Source: a virus
DNA length: 24,772 nucleotides
IMG/VR virus record: IMGVR_UViG_3300009432_000036
Location: 1 to 24,772 of that record
Direction: 5' to 3' (one strand)
Both the position numbers and the translations under genes were made by a program. This document shows positions 6,641 to 13,381 of this stretch, in pieces. Under the pieces are notes generated by a model. That model saw nothing but the letters and a program-made list of their open reading frames with translations. It ran no database searches and was not told where the DNA came from. Position 1 is the first letter of the stretch. Each line of letters begins with the position of its first letter.

Positions 6641-7979
6641 TGAGCAGTATTGTCGTAGGGTAATCCCATATATTAAGAAAGAGTACTTTGATGGACCTCA
6701 TCGTACTGTTTTTAATCTTATTGTGGCGTTTGTCGAGCAGACAAACAAGTTACCCTCTTCAAAGATTTTACAGTTAGAGCTAAGAAAACTAAACGGACCT
6801 GAGGATCTCTTAAATAGTGCTAACACACTTATTGGAGAGATCGCTACTAAGTCTGATGTTGATACTGATTACCTAGTAGTTGAATCTGAAAAATGGTGCC
6901 GAGATAGAGCAGTGTATAACGCTATCATGCAGTCAATTGGTATCATTGATGGTAATGATCCTGATCAGACTGACGGTGCCATTCCAGAGATACTATCATC
7001 TGCCCTTGGTGTATCATTTGATCAAGCAATTGGTCATGATTACATAGACAATGCCCAAGAGCGATATGATTTTTATAATCACAAAGAAGATAGAACACCA
7101 TTTGACTTGGATTACTTTAATAAGATCACTAAGGGCGGGTTACCCAATAAGACATTGAATGTTTGTCTTGCTGGTACTGGTGTAGGTAAGTCTTTGTTTA
7201 TGTGTCACGTTGCGGCTTCTATCTTGCAACAGGGTAAGAATGTCCTATATATCACTATGGAGATGGCCGAGGAGCGTATAGCTGAACGTATTGACGCCAA
7301 TTTAATGGACTTACCTATGGAACAGCTTGCACGTATTCCAGAGAAAACATTCACAGACAAGATTGCTACCATTGCTAAAAAGTCTGTCGGCAAGTTAATC
7401 ATTAAAGAATATCCCACTGGTGCTGCTCATAGCGGCCACTTTAGAGCTCTATTAAACGAGTTATCTATGAAGAAGAACTTTAAACCAGATATTATTTTCA
7501 TTGATTATCTGAATATTTGTTCATCTAGTCGCATGAAGGCCATGGGTGGAAGTATAAATAGTTACACATACATTAAGGCCATTGCAGAAGAATTGCGTGG
7601 TCTTGCTGTAGAGTTCAATGTTCCGGTTATGACTGCAACTCAAACCACTAGGGCCGGATTTGGTTCTACTGATGTTGGGCTTGAAGACACTTCGGAATCA
7701 TTTGGTTTACCTGCAACGGCGGATCTCATGTTTGCTCTTATATCTACAGAGGAACTAGAGGAACTTGGCCAGATCATGGTAAAACAATTGAAGAACAGAT
7801 ACAACGATCCTACTAAATACAAAAGATTTGTAATTGGTGTTGATCGTTCCCGCATGAAGTTATATGATGTAGAGGAATCGGCCCAGTCTGATATTATGAG
7901 TGATCCGATTCCAGACAAACCAATCTCCACATGGGGTGACCGAGAAAATAAGGACACCTTTTCGGAATTTAAAATCTAG
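6588..7979 (+). CDS. 41: Replicative DNA helicase (T4 gp41 / DnaB family)
   Basis: A hexameric 5'-3' helicase that unwinds DNA at the phage fork and works with primase. 463 residues against 475 in T4. Helical N-terminal domain, then TKGGLPNKTLNVCLAGTGVGKS with Walker A at 195-202. VLYITMEMAEERIAERIDANLMD matches T4 (VLYISMEMAEEVCAKRIDANMLD). Walker B is IIFIDYLNIC (302-311). SYTYIKAIAEELRGLAVEFNVP and FGLPATADLMFALI follow, as in T4. The only start codon after the in-frame TAG at 6567 that keeps the N-terminal domain whole is TTG 6588, preceded by a good AAAGAGG (6575-6581). The result is a 53-base overlap with the upstream gene, so low or coupled translation is possible. Confidence 0.94.
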   Translation: MEISNQLPTHILNHLLNNEQYCRRVIPYIKKEYFDGPHRTVFNLIVAFVEQTNKLPSSKILQLELRKLNGPEDLLNSANTLIGEIATKSDVDTDYLVVESEKWCRDRAVYNAIMQSIGIIDGNDPDQTDGAIPEILSSALGVSFDQAIGHDYIDNAQERYDFYNHKEDRTPFDLDYFNKITKGGLPNKTLNVCLAGTGVGKSLFMCHVAASILQQGKNVLYITMEMAEERIAERIDANLMDLPMEQLARIPEKTFTDKIATIAKKSVGKLIIKEYPTGAAHSGHFRALLNELSMKKNFKPDIIFIDYLNICSSSRMKAMGGSINSYTYIKAIAEELRGLAVEFNVPVMTATQTTRAGFGSTDVGLEDTSESFGLPATADLMFALISTEELEELGQIMVKQLKNRYNDPTKYKRFVIGVDRSRMKLYDVEESAQSDIMSDPIPDKPISTWGDRENKDTFSEFKI

Positions 7980-7990
7980 AGGATATTATT

Positions 7991-8155
7991 ATGCTAAGTA
8001 AATTTATGAAGACACGTGCTGCGATCGGCACTGGTATGTTGATCGGACTTATTGGTCTAGTCACCGGACTTGTTATGTTTGATCCAGTACAATTGGTGGT
8101 AAGTGCTACACTTATCGGATGTGAAGTTGATCAATGGTTGAATAAGGAAGACTAA
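7991..8155 (+). CDS. Small membrane protein
   Basis: A 54-residue ORF between the helicase and thyX. It has a short basic N-terminus (MLSKFMKTRAA), then a Gly-rich hydrophobic stretch of about 20 residues (IGTGMLIGLIGLVTGLVMF) and a second weakly hydrophobic segment (VQLVVSATLIG), ending in a charged tail. It is probably inserted in the inner membrane. Spacing to neighbours is 11 and 6 bases, consistent with the operon, and AGAGGAT (7978-7984) can serve as ribosome site. No function is recognisable. Confidence 0.6.
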   Translation: MLSKFMKTRAAIGTGMLIGLIGLVTGLVMFDPVQLVVSATLIGCEVDQWLNKED

Positions 8156-8161
8156 TACAAA

Positions 8162-8818
8162 ATGTTTAAAGTGAATCTTATATCATATAGTCAACCACCT
8201 GCAGGTTCGGATCTAAATAGTGACCTCCTGCAGATGGTTGCATATTGTGCTCGGGTGTCAGCGCCCGGTAATCAAAATAATATTGCAACATCAGAGAAAC
8301 TAGTTAAATACCTAGTTAAGCATAAACATTGGTCTCCCTTGGAGATGGTATCAGTGTGTATGGAAATTGATACAACGAGAGATATTGCACGACAGATTCT
8401 GCGACATCGCTCCTTTACATTCCAAGAGTTTTCACAACGATATGCAGATCCAACTCTTGACCTCTCATTTGTAACACGTGAAGCTCGATTACAGGATCCT
8501 AAGAATAGACAGAACTCTGTTGAGAATGATGACAAAACATTACAGCAGATGTGGGATGTTTACCAAGGTGATGTAACCCTCGCTGCCAAACGAGCATATG
8601 ACTGGGCTATTGATAAGGGTATTGCCAAAGAGCAGGCAAGAGCCGTATTGCCTGAAGGTTTAACTATGTCTCGTATGTACGTAAATGGTACTCTACGGTC
8701 ATGGATCCACTATATGGATTTACGAAAGGCTAACGGTACTCAGAAGGAACATGCAGAGATCGCCCAGGCCTGTGCAGAGGTTATATTCAAGTTATTCCCA
8801 TTAGATACCAGTATATAA
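8162..8818 (+). CDS. thyX: Flavin-dependent thymidylate synthase
   Basis: Makes dTMP from dUMP using methylenetetrahydrofolate, NADPH and FAD. The ThyX signature RHR-x7-S is present as RHRSFTFQEFS (81-91), followed by QRYA. The substrate-binding part ARAVLPEGLTMSRMYVNGTLRSWIHYMDLR also fits, and HWSPLEMVSVCMEI is the usual FAD-site helix region. Its 218 residues are normal. T4 encodes the unrelated ThyA (td); use of ThyX is common in marine phages. With ribonucleotide reductase at the end of the window, it raises thymidine nucleotide supply for replication. It is the last gene before a strong terminator. Confidence 0.95.
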   Translation: MFKVNLISYSQPPAGSDLNSDLLQMVAYCARVSAPGNQNNIATSEKLVKYLVKHKHWSPLEMVSVCMEIDTTRDIARQILRHRSFTFQEFSQRYADPTLDLSFVTREARLQDPKNRQNSVENDDKTLQQMWDVYQGDVTLAAKRAYDWAIDKGIAKEQARAVLPEGLTMSRMYVNGTLRSWIHYMDLRKANGTQKEHAEIAQACAEVIFKLFPLDTSI

Positions 8819-8853
8819 CTAAAAGTTCTATGCATATTCAAAAAAGATATAAA

Positions 8854-8890
8854 AAACCTCTAATTATTCGTGATTAGGGGTTTACTTTTT
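8854..8890 (+). terminator. Rho-independent-type terminator after thyX
   Basis: A 13-pair stem (8854-8866 with 8871-8883, two G-U pairs at RNA level) closed by a TTCG tetraloop, which is especially stable. It is flanked by an A-run upstream and by ACTTTTT downstream. It lies 36 bases after the thyX stop. The last three stem bases overlap the -35 box of the next promoter. Confidence 0.8.
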
Positions 8891-8908
8891 AGCTCAGTGT
8901 GATATAAT
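8881..8908 (+). promoter_or_regulatory. Sigma70-type promoter
   Basis: TTTACT (8881-8886), 16-base spacer, TATAAT (8903-8908) with extended -10 TGA and ATACATATAAATT downstream, identical in style to the copies at 3839 and 22419. It starts the block of small genes leading to the DNA ligase, with a leader of about 30 bases. Confidence 0.75.
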
Positions 8909-8944
8909 ATACATATAAATTAATGAAAGAAGGTGAGAAAAATA

Positions 8945-9139
8945 ATGATTCATAATATTGCTGAAGCGACTAGAGCACAAATTACTTCCGAGATTGATCT
9001 TATGTCTAACCAAGAGGTTGCAATCTGTCTCGACATTAAACCAGGTGCGGGTTGGGACTCATGGGACGAAATGTTTGCATGTGCCGACTGGGATTACCTT
9101 AGAAACCGATTAATCAACGAAACATTTGGAGCACAATAA
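8945..9139 (+). CDS. Hypothetical small protein
   Basis: A 64-residue acidic protein (MIHNIAEATRAQITSEIDLM..., GAGWDSWDEMFACADWDYLRNRLINETFGAQ). ATG 8945 is preferred because AAGGTGA (8930-8936) lies 8 bases before it; GTG 8933 is inside that ribosome site. The Trp/Asp-rich second half suggests a compact folded domain. No family is recognised. It is the first gene after the promoter, and its stop overlaps the next start (TAATG). Confidence 0.6.
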   Translation: MIHNIAEATRAQITSEIDLMSNQEVAICLDIKPGAGWDSWDEMFACADWDYLRNRLINETFGAQ

Positions 9140-9360
9140 TGTTAACAACTAAAGATAAAGTCCAAGCTGCAACAGCTGGTATACTGGGTGCAATTATATT
9201 GACATTTGTAATGAATTCAATTGAGGAAACCTTAAATCTTCCAGAGGTACTTACTAGTTATTCAACGGGTACTTGTGTCGAAGTTTTAAATTATGTGGAA
9301 TCAGATGCATATACGTGCGATAATCTTCCTTCAAAATACACAAACATATGGGTACAATAA
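9139..9360 (+). CDS. Small membrane-anchored protein with Cys-containing outer part
   Basis: A 73-residue protein with one membrane helix or uncleaved signal near the N-terminus (ATAGILGAIILTFVMNSI, about 11-28). A roughly 45-residue tail follows with two cysteines (GTCVEVLNY, YTCDNLP) that could form a disulfide in the periplasm. The arrangement resembles small conserved proteins I recall from marine T4-like phages, with no known function. An inner-membrane location is inferred from the hydrophobic segment. Starts and stops are tightly spaced with its neighbours. Confidence 0.6.
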   Translation: MLTTKDKVQAATAGILGAIILTFVMNSIEETLNLPEVLTSYSTGTCVEVLNYVESDAYTCDNLPSKYTNIWVQ

Positions 9361-9361
9361 T

Positions 9362-9583
9362 ATGATCATTATGCAAAAGAAGTCTCCAGTGACTGGAGAA
9401 AACAACACCATGGCAATTGATGCTACTACAGAACAGTTTGAATTGTGGAAAAACGGTATGCTCATTCAGGATGCCATGCCTGGTGCCACTACAGATCAAC
9501 GGGAGTTTTTGATCAGTGGTTGTACCCCAACATGCTGGGAAAACCTAGACAATCCCAATTCATTCGGATTATTGGAGGGATGA
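9362..9583 (+). CDS. Conserved hypothetical phage protein
   Basis: A 73-residue protein starting at ATG 9362, one base after the preceding stop (ATG 9371 is an alternative). The frame is also open upstream to 9293, inside the previous gene. The C-terminal half (ELWKNGMLIQDAMPGATTDQREFLISGCTPTCWENL) has the pattern IQ-[DE]-A-x-P-x-x-[ST]-x-x-x-REFL-x-[ST]-G-x-x-P-x-C/E-W. It is familiar from many small phage proteins of unknown role. A single Cys pair (GCTPTCW) might bind a metal, but there are no further ligands nearby. Confidence 0.6.
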   Translation: MIIMQKKSPVTGENNTMAIDATTEQFELWKNGMLIQDAMPGATTDQREFLISGCTPTCWENLDNPNSFGLLEG

Positions 9584-9584
9584 A

Positions 9585-9758
9585 ATGGCTAAGAAAATAG
9601 CAAGCACAGACACTAATTGGGAAGACGGTACTTTGGGTGCCATTGCTGCGGGATTCTCTGGCATCGAGCAGCAATATATTGAATCGCTCATTTGTGGTTG
9701 CGGCAAGCTGCTTGTAAATTGCCCAGATGCATATGATCACATAACTCACGGAGTATAA
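9585..9758 (+). CDS. Small Cys-containing hypothetical protein
   Basis: A 57-residue ORF (MAKKIASTDTNWEDG..., ESLICGCGKLLVNCPDAYDHITHGV). It has an excellent ribosome site, GGAGGG (9574-9579), 5 bases before ATG 9585. CGCGKLLVNC (C-x-C-x6-C), followed by two histidines, could be a small metal-binding knuckle; that is a guess. It sits in the operon one base before the ligase start. No family is recognised. Confidence 0.55.
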   Translation: MAKKIASTDTNWEDGTLGAIAAGFSGIEQQYIESLICGCGKLLVNCPDAYDHITHGV

Positions 9759-9759
9759 A

Positions 9760-11115
9760 ATGAAGAAACCCTGGGAAATAATTAAATTATTAGAAGCAAC
9801 TGGATCCAGGTTAGAAAAGGAATCTATTCTATATCAGAACTGGAGAAATACAGAATTTAAAAACGGCCTGAGATATGCACTAGACCCTATGGTTACCTAT
9901 GGTGTTAAGCAGATACCAGAGAAGGTAGGAGGAGAACCTTGGCCAGAGTTGGTGTATCATACTGATCACACCTATGTCAACGTGACTGGTGATACTCTTC
10001 TAGTAATGGAAGACTTTGAATCAGCTATTGATAATTTAAAAACAAGAAAGATTACAGGAAATAATGCCAAGGATCTTATTGCTGGAATGATCGGCCGATG
10101 CGAAACACTAGACGAATGGAACTACTGGTATCGCAGAATCCTAATGAAAGACTTGAAATGTGGTATATCAGAGAAGACAGTCAATAAGATGTATGGGAAA
10201 AACCACATTCCAGTATTCAGTCCTATGTTGGCTAAAGACGGCACTAATTCACAGGAAAAGTACAAGAAAGAATGCATCATTGATTACAAGTTTGATGGTG
10301 TACGATGCCTTGCAATAATAGAAAACTCAGAGTGTACTTTATATTCACGAACAGGCAAAGTGTTTGAGAATTTCCCAGAAATCAATAAAGCATTAGGCAA
10401 AGAGTGTTATAACGGAATTGTGTTTGATGGTGAGTTAATGGGCAAAGACTTTCAGATGCTGATGAAACGACTTAACGCAAAGAAAGGTTGGGCAGAAGAA
10501 AGCATGGATGGTTACTTTGCTATCTTTGATGTGATTACACTTGAAGAATTTAGAGCAGGAATAAGTTATACCACCCAGATTGATAGAAAGAAATACCTTG
10601 ATAAACTAATGAGAGCTGATGTGGATCTATTCTGGAATCCTCTTGTTCACTCTGTAAACTATGATATTCTTGATCTTGGAACCACACTCGGCAATGATAG
10701 ACTATTAGAGATTAATGGCATATCTCTGCAAATGGGTATGGAAGGATTGATGATCAAACCAGCTGATGGAATTTATGAGTGCAAGAGATCAGATGCTTGG
10801 TTTAAGATTAAACCATTCTTTGAATATAGTTTGGAGGTGAAAGCAATTGAAGAGGGTACAGGCAAGAACAAAGGCAAGTTGGGAGCTCTCGTATGCGAGG
10901 GTACAGATACTGGTAAACTTATTAAGGTTAATGTTGGGTCTGGCTTATCTGATGATGATAGGTATGCTATTTGGCTTGACCCCGCTAGGTACATAGGTAT
11001 GATTGCAGAAGTCAGGGCAGATGCAGTAACACAAGCAGAAGATGCAACTCACTACAGTCTGAGGTTTCCTCGGTTTAAAGGCTTCCGTGGATCAGAACCG
11101 GGTGAAAAATTGTGA
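9760..11115 (+). CDS. 30: ATP-dependent DNA ligase (T4 gp30 type)
   Basis: Seals nicks in phage DNA during replication and recombination. 451 residues against 487 in T4 gp30. An N-terminal helical DNA-binding region contains KDLIAGMIGRCETLDEWNYWYRRILMKDLKCGI, very like T4. The adenylation domain has motif I as DYKFDGVR, with the AMP-accepting lysine K177. Further motifs are YSRTG, VFDGELM (motif III), YFAIFDVI (IIIa), MEGLMIKP (IV) and AWFKIKPF (V). The C-terminal OB-fold region contains VNVGSGLSDDDR, as in T4 ligase. The stop overlaps the next small ORF (TGATG). Confidence 0.94.
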   Translation: MKKPWEIIKLLEATGSRLEKESILYQNWRNTEFKNGLRYALDPMVTYGVKQIPEKVGGEPWPELVYHTDHTYVNVTGDTLLVMEDFESAIDNLKTRKITGNNAKDLIAGMIGRCETLDEWNYWYRRILMKDLKCGISEKTVNKMYGKNHIPVFSPMLAKDGTNSQEKYKKECIIDYKFDGVRCLAIIENSECTLYSRTGKVFENFPEINKALGKECYNGIVFDGELMGKDFQMLMKRLNAKKGWAEESMDGYFAIFDVITLEEFRAGISYTTQIDRKKYLDKLMRADVDLFWNPLVHSVNYDILDLGTTLGNDRLLEINGISLQMGMEGLMIKPADGIYECKRSDAWFKIKPFFEYSLEVKAIEEGTGKNKGKLGALVCEGTDTGKLIKVNVGSGLSDDDRYAIWLDPARYIGMIAEVRADAVTQAEDATHYSLRFPRFKGFRGSEPGEKL

Positions 11116-11261
11116 TGGGATGGAGAGTCACTGCTAAGGAAAAATCTTCCAGAGATGTAGTGGCTGAATACTTATTTGATCGGATAGAAAGTGCTATTAA
11201 ATTTCATGCAGAAATGGTAAGTAAGGGATATGAGGTAGAAACAAGTCGTGTAATTGTTTGA
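11115..11261 (+). CDS. Very small hypothetical protein
   Basis: A 48-residue ORF that starts inside the ligase stop (TGATG) and ends just before the promoter at 11269. It is a charged, probably helical sequence (MGWRVTAKEKSSRDVVAEYL, IESAIKFHAEMVSKGYEVETSRVIV). The end reads like a beta-alpha-beta fragment. The coupling overlap and filled spacing support it as a real gene, but it could be spurious. No family is recognised. Confidence 0.45.
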   Translation: MGWRVTAKEKSSRDVVAEYLFDRIESAIKFHAEMVSKGYEVETSRVIV

Positions 11262-11268
11262 GATTCAC

Positions 11269-11297
11269 TTTACAAATGTTATAAATATGACTATAAT
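11269..11297 (+). promoter_or_regulatory. Sigma70-type promoter, with embedded T4-late-like TATAAATA
   Basis: TTTACA (11269-11274), 17-base spacer, TATAAT (11292-11297). The spacer contains TATAAATA (11280-11287), identical to the T4 late-promoter -10. It lies at the head of the virion-type cluster, so both early and late use is possible. The downstream gene has AAGGGG at 11309-11314 and ATG at 11325. Confidence 0.65.
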
Positions 11298-11324
11298 AAC
11301 AGTTTATTAAGGGGTTTATGTTAC

Positions 11325-12785
11325 ATGCGTGGATTTAAAACATTCTTGCCGGAAGATTTATCAAATTTAGAATACACCGGAAATGACAATGCATTTGCAT
11401 TAAAGGTTCTATCTGACATTGATGACGCAATTGGATCTATCAATACGGAAATTGAGATAGATGTAAGACCTAATAAACAAAGTGGAGCGAGACTAGGTAT
11501 AAGTCAAGCAATGCCAGAGAAACAAAGGGAGAAGTTTGCTGGCCTTGCTAAAGACATTATTGAAAAGACCGATGGTCTAACTCTCCGAATGGATAAAGTT
11601 CCCTCTGATCGTAAAGAGAAGGACTATGCATTCGAACACAGTGACATGAGTAAATATATTTATGTTAACTGCCGTCCCGATGGTGGACGTGGTGCACTCG
11701 GCGATGACCCCCATGAATTGATGACGGCTGCTCTATGCCTGAAAGCATTTCCTAAAGCACATACAATTGAAAATTCAGATCAGATGGATCAACTTCTTGA
11801 ATTGGTAAAAGGCCAACTAAAGAACGTAAGGGGATTCAAGCAATCCCAAGTTGATGCCATGGCAGATGATTATTCTAATTTATGTAAGGCAGTATCCGCG
11901 GCCAATGCTATTATAGCTGCTGGATACGGTGGGGCTGACACAGTTTACCTAACAGGTCAGGCATGGGATGATGATGTAAAAGAATTCCAAATGTCTCGTT
12001 ACGGTATGAACGACTTTAATTCTTCTGATTTTATTATCAAGAAAGGCAAGAACTACGTTGGAATCTCTTTAAAGAAAAAGAAAAGATCCACCGAAAGTGA
12101 TCCGACTTTAATTAATAAAGCATTCACTGGTCTACTTGCAGATAAAAAGTTTGATAAAATTAAGGCTCAGATTGACGATGACGCCGGTGCATTTTACCTT
12201 CATGTGATTAGAGTAGCTCAAAGATTACAAATACTATCACCTGAATTGCAAAAAGAATTGAAGAAGAGCAAACCAACCAGAAAGAATTGGAAAACATATA
12301 TTCAGAGAATACCTAATGACCTAGTCAATAGAGTACTCAAAGGAAAGCAAACACTGTTCCGCACAATGGCAAATACTATTGACAAGAATAGTGATCTAAT
12401 TGCCTCACAGCTTATACAATTAATTTTTAAATCAGACCTTAAAGAGTTAAAGAAAGTAAACTTTGACTTTGCTCTAGTTACTGGAATTGGTGACTATGGT
12501 CCTAAGAAAGGCGTAGTTGTAGAGAAGGGCGAATACAAAGATATTGACACGACAACCACAATGATTGATGAGCTATTTTCTTCTGGTAAACCTAGGATGA
12601 TACTCACTCCTGGTGCTAAGCAGGCATTCGATCCGGGTGCAAAGGCTGCCAGTCTTAAATTTACTTTGATGATCGGATCAGCTACTGTTGCAGATATAAC
12701 ACTAAGATACAAGGGCAACTTCCGAGCTGCTCCAAACTTTACTGCCGAGATGACTTCGGAGTTTAAGAAATTATTTAAAGCATGA
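11325..12785 (+). CDS. Large protein of unknown function with possible PD-(D/E)XK-like core and head-targeting-like N-terminus
   Basis: A 486-residue protein. The first residues MRGFKTFLPE resemble the leaders of its downstream neighbours, with a possible processing site after LPE10. The middle has FNSSDFIIKKGKNYVGISLK (231-250): an Asp235 on one strand and S-x-K (248-250) on the next, the shape of a PD-(D/E)XK nuclease core with Ser in place of Glu. KKKRSTESDPTLINKAF follows. The N-terminal part has HSDMSKYIYVNCRPDGGRG and DDPHELMTAALCLKAF, which I cannot assign. It looks like a marine-phage conserved protein with no firm name. It is the first gene of the virion-type cluster, and its stop overlaps the next start (ATGA). 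A nuclease role is only a hypothesis. Confidence 0.55.
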   Translation: MRGFKTFLPEDLSNLEYTGNDNAFALKVLSDIDDAIGSINTEIEIDVRPNKQSGARLGISQAMPEKQREKFAGLAKDIIEKTDGLTLRMDKVPSDRKEKDYAFEHSDMSKYIYVNCRPDGGRGALGDDPHELMTAALCLKAFPKAHTIENSDQMDQLLELVKGQLKNVRGFKQSQVDAMADDYSNLCKAVSAANAIIAAGYGGADTVYLTGQAWDDDVKEFQMSRYGMNDFNSSDFIIKKGKNYVGISLKKKKRSTESDPTLINKAFTGLLADKKFDKIKAQIDDDAGAFYLHVIRVAQRLQILSPELQKELKKSKPTRKNWKTYIQRIPNDLVNRVLKGKQTLFRTMANTIDKNSDLIASQLIQLIFKSDLKELKKVNFDFALVTGIGDYGPKKGVVVEKGEYKDIDTTTTMIDELFSSGKPRMILTPGAKQAFDPGAKAASLKFTLMIGSATVADITLRYKGNFRAAPNFTAEMTSEFKKLFKA

Positions 12786-13381
12786 AGGTATTAATTCTAG
12801 CCCCAGGCCGATGTGGTTCTTCTGTATTAGCCGATGCATTAAGTACAAGATATAATTTTAATGAGTATATAAGTGAACCATTTAATTATGATCTCGATAA
12901 TAGTCAGCACGACTTTGATCATAATAATGTGAAGGATAACACCTTAGTTAAATGCATAGTGAACCAATGGCATTTACCTAAAGGCACACCAAATAGTGTA
13001 ACAGGTTGCATTGAGTTTTTTGAAGAGTTTACCAAGCAATTTGATAAAGTGTTCCTATTGAAAAGAGAATCTAACTCACAGAGATTGTTCTCAGTATTAC
13101 ATGCACACCAGACTGGGTTGTGGGGGAAATACGATAGACAAGATATAGTACTAGATGATCCAAAACATGATGTTTTCATAGAAGATTACATAAAAACCGA
13201 AATAATTATGTTTACTTTGGTTACTAAATATGATATAATAACATATGAAAACTTGTACAACAAAGACGTATCTGTATCAAGATCAGAATGGATCAAGATT
13301 GTAGAAAAAGAACCAAAGTGGACATTTAATGAGTATTACAATACTTGGTTTAATCCAAAGAATAGGAAAAAGAAATGTTAA
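12782..13381 (+). CDS. Sulfotransferase-like P-loop protein
   Basis: A 199-residue protein. The N-terminus KVLILAPGRCGSSVLADALS (2-21) matches the 5'-phosphosulfate-binding loop of PAPS-dependent sulfotransferases (PRSGS[ST]). It is followed by the expected helix and by YISEPFNYD, a common second stretch (EPF). VFLLKRESNSQRLFSVLHAHQTG corresponds to the 3'-phosphate-binding region (R-x-N-x-x-x-x-x-S-x-x). The acceptor cannot be told; a surface sugar or a phage protein is plausible. It is unusual in this cluster because it lacks the head-targeting-like leader of its neighbours. It overlaps both neighbours by a few bases. Confidence 0.72.
   Translation: MKVLILAPGRCGSSVLADALSTRYNFNEYISEPFNYDLDNSQHDFDHNNVKDNTLVKCIVNQWHLPKGTPNSVTGCIEFFEEFTKQFDKVFLLKRESNSQRLFSVLHAHQTGLWGKYDRQDIVLDDPKHDVFIEDYIKTEIIMFTLVTKYDIITYENLYNKDVSVSRSEWIKIVEKEPKWTFNEYYNTWFNPKNRKKKC
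13211..13239 (+). promoter_or_regulatory. Internal sigma70-type promoter
   Basis: TTTACT (13211-13216), 17-base spacer, TATAAT (13234-13239) with extended -10 TGA and AACATATGA downstream, matching the intergenic copies closely. It lies inside the sulfotransferase gene, about 135 bases before the ATG at 13375, and would allow separate expression of the downstream genes. Confidence 0.5.
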
